Source: Aedes albopictus | Lineage: Eukaryota; Arthropoda; Insecta; Diptera; Culicidae | DNA: 64,000 nt | NCBI RefSeq assembly: GCF_035046485.1 | Contig: NC_085136.1 | Location: 158,026,754 to 158,090,753 of the forward strand | Direction: 5' to 3' | In this document: piece after piece, positions 11,781 through 22,671 of the stretch | Layout: each line of letters opens with the position of its first letter | Position numbering within the stretch: position 1 is the stretch's first letter | Notes under the pieces: model-generated | Seen by the model: the letters and a program-made list of their open reading frames with translations, nothing else | What the model was told of the DNA's origin: nothing | Database searches by the model: none | Program-made: the position numbers and the translations under genes

Positions 11781-12069
11781 CAGTAGACGTTCGCTCGGTG
11801 CAAACGCTTTAACTGCAATGCTGTTTAACTGCAAGTCCGCTAAGTGCAACAATTTTGCAGTTATCGCACCGCTATCCGTCAAAACGAAATGTCAACAGCG
11901 ATGCGATGTTTTTCGCATGCACTTCTGTTGCAGTGCGATGTTTTACTTATGCACATTGACTGCATTCTGCAGCAACTGACAGTTCTTTGACGTCTGTCAG
12001 TTGTTGCAGTTATCGAATTTCATTCGGTAAGTGAAACGTAAACATGTTGCAGTTATCGAACGTCTACTG
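11781..12069 (+). mobile_element. pogo-like MITE, copy 2 (289 bp)
   Basis: Same ends (CAGTAGACGTTCG...CGAACGTCTACTG) and length as copy 1, opposite orientation, flanked by TA at 11779-11780 and 12070-12071. It differs from copy 1 by only isolated substitutions (for example GCTGCAGAATGC against GCTACAGAATGC near the right side). Confidence 0.87.
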
Positions 12070-12071
12070 TA

Positions 12072-13176
12072 ACAGCTTAAAATTATAACAAATGTCCTTA
12101 CAGCTACTAGGAATATATACACCACCCAAGACCCTCCGGATTACACTAGGGGAACTAAACGTAAGTTAAATTTACTTATATGAAATGCGCTATGCGAATT
12201 ATGTTACAAACAGAAACTTATATCTACATTATTTATGCTACAAAGTTATATGTTTAATTACCAATCATTCCTGAATTGTAAACTTAAAATTACACCCTCC
12301 TTCCTCTCATCCTCATTATTATGCAGGAATTTATTAATCTTCCGAATAAAGAGCCGTGGATTGTTCATTGCTCCGAAGATTAATTTCAGTCTGGGTGACT
12401 AATTGTTGAAACGAACTTCGACAATCAACCTTCTCAAGAAATTAGGAAAAATAGAAAAATGATGAATTAGTCAATAGATCCACTATTTACCAATTCATCA
12501 TACTTATCCGAGAGATTGGGTTCAATAAATAAGAGTTTATGAATGCTTACAAAAAATCGAATATGACGTGGTAAATAACCAAAATTATCAATACATTATT
12601 TTTTCATAATCATTAATGGAATTGAATAAGCAAGTGAAATATCGAAATTTGCACTTTTATAATGATCAAGTCTTTATTTTATTTACAATGCAAAAACGTG
12701 ACACTTTATTTATTTCTAAAAATTTGCTTCCAAAGCATTCCATAAAATTCAATTGAGCTGGCCACCATGAACGCCGTAAACCACGCGCTGAATGTTGGTG
12801 AATTGCTATCTCTTCCTCACTGATGGAATGGTCTTCGCTCAATCTGCTGACTCTTTTACCCTGCTGGATTGATCGAATAAAACAACTCAAGGGGAAAGTT
12901 TGACGGACTTGGATGATCTTGATGGTTTGGTCAAACTGGATGATAGCGGTGGTTGGATCAATCTTTCGGAGGGGAAATATTGAGGATATGATTACCAGCC
13001 TCAATCCTCGCTTTTGCAGGTTGGTCAGTATTTACATCAAGATTCAACATTATCATCCATGTTTTCCTCAATAAAAATGCATGCAATACATTTAGCAAAA
13101 TTTCCATCAAATTATGTTTCTTGATGAAGTTGAAGGAAAGATTGAACCTCTTGGTTGAATCAACTTATTGATAAGT
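12072..13176. other. Gene-free AT-rich stretch
   Basis: A possible frame of 112 codons on the - strand (12666-13004) has no recognisable domain, and nothing around it suggests an exon. Local inverted words occur (for example GATGAATTAG near 12460 and CTAATTCATCA-like words near 12495), but no element can be delimited. Confidence 0.4.
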
Positions 13177-13299
13177 GCCCTAATAAAAATGTATTATACA
13201 ATGCTGATAGGGTGAATGATTGTATCATTCCCTGTATGATCAAGATGATAACCCGAATGGGTTGTTAAGCACGTTGTATCATATTTTTCTATTAGGGTG
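13177..13299. mobile_element. Small inverted-repeat element (CCCTAATA ends)
   Basis: Ends GCCCTAATAAAAATGTATTA and the imperfect complement ..TATTTTTCTATTAGGGTGT enclose about 120 bp, with further internal inverted blocks (TATACAATGC / GCACGTTGTAT). A MITE is the simplest reading; the TSD is unclear. Confidence 0.5.
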
Positions 13300-13305
13300 T
13301 AAATG

Positions 13306-13475
13306 GCACTAATCCGTTGTATCCAAACGAACTGTCAAAATCTGTATCCAAACGAGCATGACGTCACGATTGGAGCGCATGACGTCATATTCAACCGTCA
13401 CACTCTTAAAAATTACTACTTACACGCTTGAAACATTTTAGTCAGCGGTGTCCGCGGATCTATGTTTACTCTACT
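13306..13475 (+). mobile_element. Partial MITE of the CATAGATC family
   Basis: Homologous to the right part of the complete copy at 35901-36103: both contain the GCATGACGTCA word twice, ACACGCTTGAAACATTT and the terminal GATCTATGTTTACTCTACT. The left terminus is missing. It abuts the right arm of the large inverted repeat. Confidence 0.65.
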
Positions 13476-14302
13476 ATTGCGGCGCTCATAATAAATCCAC
13501 ATTGGGCGGCGGCGATATGCCCGCGAGGAGATTCCCGCGATACAGACGCAATGTCAAAATCGAACAGATACTGTCACCCACCCAGCAGCATCGCAGCAGC
13601 CTTCAGGCCGTTCATATCAAAACAAAAGTTTACACAATGGCAACTCAGGTGGCCAGAAATCGTAATAATATTTATCGCGACATTGATTCAAATACGCATA
13701 CGAATCACCTCGTCGGCTTTGTGTTTAATAATCGGGATGTTATTATGCCTCTCAAGAAAAATCAGAATATGGCGATTATCTGCCTCTGGCTTCTGATATT
13801 AGCGCGACAGTCACTAATCATAAGAGCGTCACCAGATTTAAAAGTATATAATTCCACTATATGTGGGGTTTGACAGCAAGAACACTCATTCCACTGAGCT
13901 ACTCTTGCCGTTCGTCACAAATACATTCAAAAACATCTGTCACTTCGCGAAACCCACGTGCTTTTGTTTTTGGCGGGATCACTTTTTCTTTTGTTTTGCC
14001 TTGCGACTGTCATGCGGCGGTATGCCTTGCGAGCGTACGACCGCCGCAGGACTCTAATAAAAGATAAGCGCGACAATATTTAGTGATGCTGCAGGGGGAT
14101 GCGGCTTCATCTTTTCCATTTCCACATTGCGTCTGTATCGCGTGCATCTCCTCGCGGCTATATCGCCGCAGCCTCATGTGGATTTGATATAAGCGCCGCA
14201 TGCAGATTTTCTGACCATCAGATCGCTCATAGTGGTGCGGTCATATTTTTGCAACATGATGGAAAAGAAGAAGACAAACGCGTTTCGCGGATTTATCTTG
14301 CA
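13475..14302 (-). repeat. Right arm of the ~830-bp inverted repeat
   Basis: Reverse complement of 6478-7309 (see that entry). The ~85-bp subterminal inverted copies lie at about 13477-13562 and 14120-14202. The high identity of the two arms, 6 kb apart, points to recent duplication or gene conversion, or to two collapsed allelic or element copies in the assembly. Confidence 0.85.
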
Positions 14303-14334
14303 AGGCACAATATCTATAGTGGATACGTTAAATC

Positions 14335-14408
14335 AGTACCAAATTTTGAAAACGACGTATAATCAATGGTGTAGCATTGATTATACGTCGTTTTCAAAAT
14401 TTGTTACT
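14335..14408. repeat. 34-bp-arm hairpin with 6-nt loop
   Basis: Arms 14335-14368 and 14375-14408 are inverted copies with one mismatch, separated by GTGTAG. The core is ACGACGTATAATCAATG. It lies just outside the right arm of the large inverted repeat and is not present beside the left arm. Confidence 0.85.
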
Positions 14409-14435
14409 GAAATAATAAACGAATAAATCGATAAT

Positions 14436-14676
14436 GATTTTTCATAAGGGCCTAACTGACTTGATCGATTTCTCTTCGTCGACTCTCTCTTTCGCTAATA
14501 ACTTGATCAAAACAAACAAAATCATTATTCTTTTTGTTTCTATAGCAACATGTAGTCGTCTTCTTCGCATTTCAACCAAACATTCTTTGGAAAACTTAAT
14601 ACACATTCTGTGATAACACAAAGAGAGGATCGATGAAGAGAACTCGAAAATGTCAGTTAGGCCCAAATGAAAAATC
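14436..14676. mobile_element. MITE with GGGCCTAACTGAC inverted ends
   Basis: Terminal blocks GATTTTTCATAAGGGCCTAA and the near-exact complement of the same (TTAGGCCCAAATGAAAAATC) bound about 240 bp, with GGGCCTAACTGAC / GTCAGTTAGGCCC as the perfect part. No coding region. Whether the AT-rich outer bases belong to the TIR or to the TSD is not resolved. Confidence 0.65.
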
Positions 14677-14739
14677 AGTGTCGAAATCTAGTTTTATTTC
14701 ACAGCGATCGTTACATCACATCTGTGGTTACATGTTGTA

Positions 14740-15028
14740 CAGTAGACGTTCGCTCGGTGCAAACGCTTTAACTGCAATGCTGTTTAACTGCAAGTCCGCT
14801 AAGTGCAACAATTTTGCAGTTATCGCACCGCTATCCGTCAAAACGAAATGTCAACAGCGATGCGATGTTTTTCGCATGCACTTCTGTTGCAGTGCGATGT
14901 TTTACTTATACACATTGACTGCATTCTGCAGCAACTGACAGTTCTTTGACGTCTGTCAGTTGTTGCAGTTATCGAATTTCATTCGGTAAGTGAAACGTAA
15001 ACATGTTGCAGTTATCGAACGTCTACTG
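14740..15028 (+). mobile_element. pogo-like MITE, copy 3 (289 bp)
   Basis: Same 289-bp length and CAGTAGACGTTCG...CGAACGTCTACTG ends, same orientation as copy 2, TA at 14738-14739 and 15029-15030. One C-to-T difference from copy 2 is visible near 14910. Confidence 0.87.
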
Positions 15029-15212
15029 TACACGTTTTTTGACTCTGACTCAAGTGACAAAACTCAAACATAAACATTGTGTGAGGGGTCCACTAATGCT
15101 CCTGATTACAACCATTACAGGAATTAATCGGTGCCGTAATCGCCTGTTTTTGTATAGGATGAATGTGGGAGCGTGAGATTACTGATGGCACACATACCCT
15201 ACTAGTTTTAAG

Positions 15213-15465
15213 CAAAGACGGCTAATAACAAGACATCTGCCCTCTTGCTCCATATACTCTGAGAACTTCAAGCACACCAGCGCCGCGAACGACTCCCGGG
15301 AACAACATAATTAATAAGTGTGTGTGAGATGCTACAGCTTCCGTGTACGTATTTGCATATACACGCACACAATCATGTTTAATGTTCCTGTGAATCGTTG
15401 AGGGCGTTTCAACCTTGTCGCCTGCGATAGGGTGGGAGCTGTCTGTCTTGTTATTAGCCGTCTTC
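15213..15465. mobile_element. hAT-like MITE, 8-bp TSD GTTTTAAG
   Basis: Inverted ends CAAAGACGGCTAATAACAAG and ..CTTGTTATTAGCCGTCTTC, flanked by GTTTTAAG at 15205-15212 and 15466-15473. The 8-bp duplication suggests the hAT superfamily. About 275 bp upstream of the first recognisable APC1 exon. Confidence 0.75.
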
Positions 15466-15740
15466 GTTTTAAGATAATCTGAGATCTAGGATTTTTTGCA
15501 CTCTCTTTCCTAAATCAGCCAAACGTAGCTAGTAATTTTTGTTCTGTGTATTTATGTTTAATATGAATTTGAATTATTTTCTCAATTGAAAGGTAAACCA
15601 AATCCCTGAAGTGTAAATGTGAATAGTGGATATAACAAACATGAATTCTGGATAAATGCATTAAATTAAAATTGTAAAGTTTGGGCTTCGTGCTGGCGGT
15701 AGATAAATAACACACCCTGTATTTTATGTATTCCAATCAG

Positions 15741-18700
15741 TTCTAGCACGTCACAGCACATCAAAAGTAGGCCAGCTGAGTTTCGGGGCCACCCACAGCA
15801 GCCCGTATGCCAGTAACTTGCAGCTCGGCCAAGTGGGTTCGTTCAACCTGAACACAACCGGTGTGGCCGGTACGAACAATCGTAGCCATATGCAGCAGAC
15901 TCATGCCACGGCTGGTACCACACCGTTGTCAAGGTTGCAATCGACACTGGGCGCATCCGTCTCACTGATGGACGTCAGGAAAATAGGCCAATCAGAACCT
16001 TCGAAGCCGATCGTTCCGGAGTACTGCCTGGAGCACGTTTGGACCGACAACATGAGTCAGTGGAAGTAAGTAAAACATAATGAAAAAGAAATCCATAGAT
16101 TACAGAAACGCTTATTCTGTTATGTCTTGCTAGATATCCTAATCAGAGAATGAAATTATCGATCACGATCGCGATTGTAAAAACCTCTCTCACACGCATT
16201 ATCGGCGAAAAAAGACGTGCGATAAATTCAGACCCGAGCTTCTCCCGAGAATGTGTTTTCGCTCGTTCCGCAGCGCCGAAAATCGATTATCAGCAACAAT
16301 GAAAAGTTGACTGGTTTGCTTTCTGCTCTTTGTTCGCCTGTCCGTAGTGCCGTCGGCACCGACTGTAGCTTTTATGTATAAAATTTCTGTCCTCTCTCGA
16401 GCAGCTTGTGTGGTCGTGTGGTTATGGTGCGCGCTCATACACATTTTTGTGGAGGGTCTAGGTTCGAATCCCGTTAGCAGCAAATTTTTGTTATTTGTTT
16501 TCTGATAATTATCGCGATAACTTTGCAGGCGATAAAGTTGAATAGCGAAAATGAAAAGAGCGATTTCCAGTTTTCGGTTATCTTTGATCGGGGACAAACA
16601 GCAACGACCGATAAACATTTCTCACAGAAAAAGTAAAAACAGAAAAAATCAGTTGCTCGAAAAACGCCGTTTTTCGTCTCAATTTGTTGATAATTTCATT
16701 CCCTGATCCTAATCCTATTTTGTCGTATTTTCATTCCAGAGAGTTTCCAGAAATGGCATCGAAAGGTTTCATACACGATGATTTGGTAGGCGATACTTAC
16801 CTATGCTTCTTACTTCCTCGATCCGAAAAACTGAGCCTAATTCGGATTGATGGCAGTTCCACCGACAACATCCTGATACCACCTGCCACGGTGGCCGTTC
16901 AAATCCCTGCAGTAGATGCTGTCTGCATGAAGCGTCTGAACATGATCGCAGTGTTGGCACCTTGTGGAACACTCATGCTGTACTCCGGGTCGACTCAGGT
17001 CGGCAAAGTGCACGTGGGCGGCATTCTGAGTAGTTTCGTCACGTCTACTGCCCTGAGTGCATCTTTTGCTACATCCCAGGGCTTTCCGCGACGCAGCAGT
17101 TTGCTGCCAACGGTGCCAGCAGCACAAGCAGAAACACGTTTCGACGAGGAACTCCATATGCTATCGCCGGTACAGCCATTGCACTCTGCAACAACTACGT
17201 CTCGTTTGANNNNNNNNNNNNNNNNNNNNNNNNNNNNNNNNNNNNNNNNNNNNNNNNNNNNNNNNNNNNNNNNNNNNNNNNNNNNNNNNNNNNNNNNNNN
17301 NNNNNNNNNNNNNNNNNNNNNNNNNNNNNNNNNNNNNNNNNNNNNNNNNNNNNNNNNNNNNNNNNNNNNNNNNNNNNNNNNNNNNNNNNNNNNNNNNNNN
17401 NNNNNNNNNNNNNNNNNNNNNNNNNNNNNNNNNNNNNNNNNNNNNNNNNNNNNNNNNNNNNNNNNNNNNNNNNNNNNNNNNNNNNNNNNNNNNNNNNNNN
17501 NNNNNNNNNNNNNNNNNNNNNNNNNNNNNNNNNNNNNNNNNNNNNNNNNNNNNNNNNNNNNNNNNNNNNNNNNNNNNNNNNNNNNNNNNNNNNNNNNNNN
17601 NNNNNNNNNNNNNNNNNNNNNNNNNNNNNNNNNNNNNNNNNNNNNNNNNNNNNNNNNNNNNNNNNNNNNNNNNNNNNNNNNNNNNNNNNNNNNNNNNNNN
17701 NNNNNNNNNACAATTGCTCGAGCATTCGGGATGGGTCGGGTAATCGATTGACGCTGGCATTCAACAATGATAAGATGTTCCGTATATCACTACCGATTAT
17801 GAGTGAGTGTCAACTCGTATCACGCTGCTTGCTAGCATTGAGAGAAGCTCTTCCGAAGACGCTGGCTTTGGAACTCATGATCCGATGGTACGGTACGAAG
17901 AATGCACCTGGTTCGAAAGATTTCGACGGGAACCGAGAATGGGAAGTTTTTTCTGGAATGATATTCCAACTCATGGGTAGGCCTTTCCCGCCTCCTGATA
18001 GTCGACTGAACAAGTCCAACTCTAAGTCCTCGCTAGACGAACCGAAAAAACGGCGGAAAAGTGAGAACTGTCTTGGAACAGACAATGATTGGGAGTATTT
18101 AATGGCACATAGTGGAAACATGAAAATTCCAGAAAAAGATGCGGAAACAGCTGGTCCAGTTCCATATAGTTCGAATAAAACCTTATTTGGTCACATTCCT
18201 AGCATTTTGTATACTTTACATTTGGTGTACGAAGATCTCAAACTAGAGCCCCTTATGCGAAACGAACTGAAACTTCTATCAGAGTTTCTATACGAACTAT
18301 CGTCTGATGCAAAACTGGAGAAATTTCAACTGCACTATTTCTTAGATTTCCAGCACCTGGTTGATCTACGCTCCTGCTGTTTTATAAAAGAAGAAGATAG
18401 AACGAAGTTTATCAACGTAAATGATATCGATTTTGAAAACATCCCAAAAATATTTTCCTACATCCATACCATTCTTCTAAATCCTAATAAACCGGAAATG
18501 CGACATTATCCTTGCTTAGAAAAAATCAACAATCGCAGTCGAGACATAATACTCATCATAGCCTACTTGTATCGAGTTAAAGGCCTATCGAAGTGGATCA
18601 CAAACCAGTTGGAAACTCTCTCAGTAGGCTTGGACGTGTCGCTGTCGGATGATATCGATCAGATTATGGCCAACGTGATCATCAAATTGCTCTTGAAGCG

Positions 18701-21700
18701 CGGTTACAATCGGGTAATCTTAGAGAAGCTTCCCGTTAGCATTCATTATCTGATTGCGCAGTTTCTTGAAACTTACCGGAACAAACCGATCAACATATAC
18801 GAAGCGGATGTCTATGAACTACTGCTCAGACCAGAACTCTACGCTCACGCGACGTTCGATGTACAGAATCAACCGACCAGAAGCAAGAAACACACAAGTG
18901 GCTTGAAGGAAAACTCTCTTTCGCTCCGTCGGAAACCTCAACCGGAGGTTATACCGAAAAATGAAGTCAAGCAGGAGGAAAACGGTATGGAAAATATAGA
19001 CACCAAATTGTTGCGATTGCGTTTCCCCGATGACCTGAGAATCAACGACGTCAAGGCTTTTCTCAACAGTTCACAGCCAGTCACCATCGATATCGAACAA
19101 GCTACCAACGTTTCGGATCATGAGTTCATGGAGGAACAGGAAAAACAACTGTATGCATTGTGCATCAGAACGATGGCACTTCCGGTTGGCCGAGGTATGT
19201 TCACCTTGAGGGCAAGTCGACCGACCGCCACCCAAACTCTGCCGATTCCCAAATTGTGCCTAACCGGCAAAGAAATTCACAGAGGGGCGACCATAGAGAT
19301 TCAACAGTTGGAGGTTCCACCGAACATGAGTCTTTGGCCTACATTCCACAACGGAGTTGCTGCTGGATTGCGGATATGCTCGGACACTCCGGACATCGAT
19401 TCCACATGGATAACGTACAACAAGCCGAAAGGGGTTGCAGATATCCCCACGGAGCATGCTGGCTTCCTGATGGCGCTCGGGCTTAATGGCCATCTCAAGT
19501 CGCTATCGTTTATGAGCATCTATGAATATCTGGTTAAATGTGACGAAATGATCAGCCTGGGCCTGTTGCTCGGAATTTCAGCTGCCCATAGAGGTACGAT
19601 GGACCTGAAGGCCACAAAATTACTAAGCGTTCACACGGAAGCCCTACTGCCACCTACTGCAGTTGAGTTGGATATTTCTCAGAACATTCAGGTTGCCTCG
19701 TTGATGGGCATCGGACTTGTGTATCAGGGAACGGCCAAACGACACATTGCTGAAGTGCTATTGCAAGAGATAGGACGACCTCCGGGACCGGAGATGGAAA
19801 ACTACGTAGAGCGTGAATCCTACGCCCTCACCGCTGGTCTGGCACTGGGGTTGGTGACCTTGGAACAAGGCGAGAAATCCACGGCCCTGCGCGACTTAGA
19901 CATTCCGGATACGTTGCACTACTACATGGTCGGAGGAAATCGACGTCCTCTGGTGGGTGCCCAAAAAGAAAAATACAAGCTTCCCTCGTTCCAAATCAAG
20001 GAAGGCGATACCGTAAACATTGACGTAACAGCCCCGGGAGCCACTTTAGCTCTGGGTTTGATGTACTTCCGTACCGGAAATGAAGCCATCGCAAATTGGA
20101 TGAAACCTCCGGACACAACCTACCTACTTGATTTCATCCGTCCGGACTTGTTGCTGTTAAGAATTGTGGCCAAAAACATCATCATGTGGCACGAGATTGA
20201 CGCTTCCACTGACTGGGTTTACAGTCAAATCCCACGTGCGTTATCGGAACTGATCAGGAATCGCCTTCCTACGGACCACCAATCTCAGCCTGTCGATCAC
20301 GAAGCACAGTGTCAAGCTTACTGCAGCATTGTATGTGGAGCAGCGATTTGCATTGGCCTTAAATATGCAGGAACTGCCGATGAACGAGCATTCACGACGT
20401 TAAACTTCCTGCTGAAGTACATCCTCGGTCTGAGCGGACGACCTTTCGGAGACTTTGCTGGTAAGCAGACATTAGAAAATTGCACGATCATGATTCTGCT
20501 CTCGCTATCCCTGGTGCAAGCTGGCACCGGCGACCTAAGAGTGCTGCGGGCAGTCAGGATGCTGCGTTCGAGATTCGGCCAGTGTCACGTTACCTACGGA
20601 TCTCACATGGCTGTTCACATGGCTCTCGGATTTCTATTTCTCGGCGCTGGACGCTACACACTGTCACGTTCCGCGGAAGCTATCGCGGCCATCATATGTT
20701 CCATCTTTCCGAAGTTTCCCAACCACAGCAACGACAATCGGTACCATCTGCAAGCATTCCGTCATCTGTACGTGCTAGCCATCGAGCCACGACTGTTCCT
20801 TCCGCGGGACATCGATACTGGGAAACTGTGCCTGTGCGAAATATACTATCTGGAGAAGGGCAAGACGGAACCGGTCAAAGTGCTGGCGCCATGCATGCTT
20901 CCAGAGCTGCATACTCTCAGTAAGGTGTATGTGAAGGATTCCAACTACTGGCATGTGTACTTTGACGAGGAGAATTGGCACAATTTGGAGTGAGTATCTA
21001 GTCATAAATTGTATAATTTAACGTTTTTGTTTGATTTGCGACTGTCTCTAAAGGGGAATTCTCAAAACCTCAAACATTCCTTTTGTTGTATAAGAATTCA
21101 CGAAAGAGTTAGGTCTATAAGGGCCGATTTCTTCACCTCGGCTTAACCGGTAAGCCAGGCTTACCCATATAGTTAAACCTGGTTTAACGCTTAAGCCAGG
21201 GTGAAGAAATCGGCCCTAAGTTGTTTATGCAGCTAGATCTTTTGTGAGTAAGGCTTAGGGCATGGTTACTTTTGTGTCCCAAATACCTTCTATGTTTTAG
21301 CTAAAACTGCAAAGTAAAAGCGTTATTGATACTTTTATTATTATTCATAATTAAAATTCTGACTATTAGTTAACGCTCGGCTATAATATGCAATAACTTT
21401 TCTTTTCTTTCATTTGTTTAATTAGTAATTCAGTCTAGGGTGCCTGAAATACAGTTTAAGATAATCGACACCTGCGCTTTTTAGCTTTGCGCTAGAACCT
21501 AATTAGGATCATATATAAAGAGTCGAAGAGAAGATGTTTTAAATATATTTTGTTTAGGTTGGAAGCTTATCAATCGTATCTTCTAGCCCACGCGTCCCAA
21601 GTATCAATAACTTAAGAATGTCATTTGCATCTTTTCCAGAAACATACTAAAGGCGAGTGGCTGCGTAGATTTGAAGCAGCGTGCCGGTTGCCTTTCCTAT

Positions 21701-22519
21701 TTAGAAGACCCTAATCGGCTGAAATCCATGCTGACGCAAACTCTGACCACGAGCAAATACAACTCGTGGAAAATCAACGAAAACGGTTTGCTCGCCTTCT
21801 CAACGGATCAAAGAATCTCAAACATAGCGACCAAATTTTTGCTGACGGCTAAACACAACGGAATCGACGAAATTGAGGCAATGCACGCCACGGAACGGAG
21901 TATTATCCAAATGCTGATGCTGCAAACGTATGACTGCCTCACACATGATAAAATGCACGGATTAACCATTTTTATGGATTTGATGAATGTTAGTATGGTG
22001 TGAGGTTGTGCAAGAATGAAACAATGAACGTCTATTCTTTTCTTCCAATTTCAGTGTATCATCAATTTCGAATCGTCGTGCAATGCTTCTGAGCTTTGGC
22101 AATTCCGCATCATTGCCGCGATAATTGCCAAACGGAAATCCATCGCCGAATCCGACATGTTGGTTTCTCAAGACATGCTACAATCGCTGGTCGATCGACT
22201 CAATCTGCGAATGGAGGATATGCTGAAGGATAGCGGTCACCTGATCCGCTCTTACGTGGTCGGTGTGGATCCGGAACGGTCTCTGGCTGATCTATTGTCT
22301 GAATTGTGCAACGAGGGACGAATGCGGATAGCTCGGTTATTAACTTTCTACGATTTACCAGTAAGGATTCTCAACAGCGACGTGCTTGAACGAATCAGCC
22401 AGACTGATTACCTCCAGTTTGTGTGTGGTATGCACGAACAGTATCCAGAACTTTCCAGCTCAACCATCTGCCAAATGGCCGAAGCTTTGAGGTTGAAATC
22501 GGTTCAGGAGAAAATCTAA
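15741..22519 (+). CDS. APC1: Anaphase-promoting complex subunit 1 (APC1), 3' part
   Basis: Scaffold subunit of the nuclear APC/C E3 ubiquitin ligase, which targets cyclins and securin. Exons by GT-AG joins: 15741-16065, 16740-17209 (cut by N gap), 17710-20989, 21640-21988, 22055-22519 (TAA 22517-22519). Landmarks shared with animal APC1: VPEYCLEHVW in the first exon, the N-terminal propeller strand region up to the gap, a charged loop near 18000-18070, then PC (proteasome/cyclosome) repeats such as MGIGLVYQGTAKRHIAEVLL and ATLALGLMYFRTGNEAIANW, then LKQRAGCLSYLEDP and the C-terminal domain. The N-terminal portion ahead of VPEYC is missing; its exons must lie left of 15741, probably beyond the repeat-filled left third. 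The frame is intact. Only a short stretch of protein seems to be missing across the 500-N gap, so that gap is either an intron or mis-sized. Confidence 0.95.
16385..16480 (+). repeat. tRNA-like/SINE-like sequence in APC1 intron
   Basis: A B-box match GGTTCGAATCC at about 16461-16471 is preceded about 40-50 bp upstream by an A-box-like TGGTCGTGTGGTTATGG. Stems do not pair well enough for a working tRNA, so a tRNA-derived SINE head or tRNA pseudogene is more likely. Confidence 0.4.
17210..17709. other. Assembly gap of 500 N within APC1
   Basis: Exactly 500 N, the same as the gap at 42710-43209, so the length is probably a placeholder. Comparison with the usual APC1 order suggests only about 10-20 residues are absent here. 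Confidence 0.9.
21121..21216. mobile_element. Small Harbinger-like MITE, copy 1 (TAA TSD)
   Basis: A 96-bp hairpin-like element with ends GGGCCGATTTCTTCACC and GGTGAAGAAATCGGCCC, flanked by TAA at 21118-21120 and 21217-21219. Internal inverted words GGCTTAA/TTAAGCC. It lies in the APC1 intron 20990-21639. A diverged copy is at 24399-24494. Confidence 0.8.
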
Positions 22520-22671
22520 ACTGTAAGTTAGTTTAATTTGTTTATTTGTAACGGTTTGCTCATAACATTGATTTATCCTGAAGCGTAGTTTACACATTTC
22601 AGTAGCTGGTTTATCACAAGTTCCTTGCTTCATAGGACGAGTCACATTTTAGAGTGGTGGTTACACTTTCG

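Noticed and set aside
11776..11979. 67-codon frame repeated three times in the window
   Set aside because: It is the body of the 289-bp pogo-like MITE, which is non-coding.
13448..13873. 141-codon frame and its mirror at 6909-7280 as a conserved gene
   Set aside because: Identity between copies is explained by the large inverted repeat; overlapping frames are equally open and no domain is present.
17161..17767. Open frames running through the N gap
   Set aside because: They are open only because N cannot encode a stop; only the APC1 frame is supported by the flanking protein.
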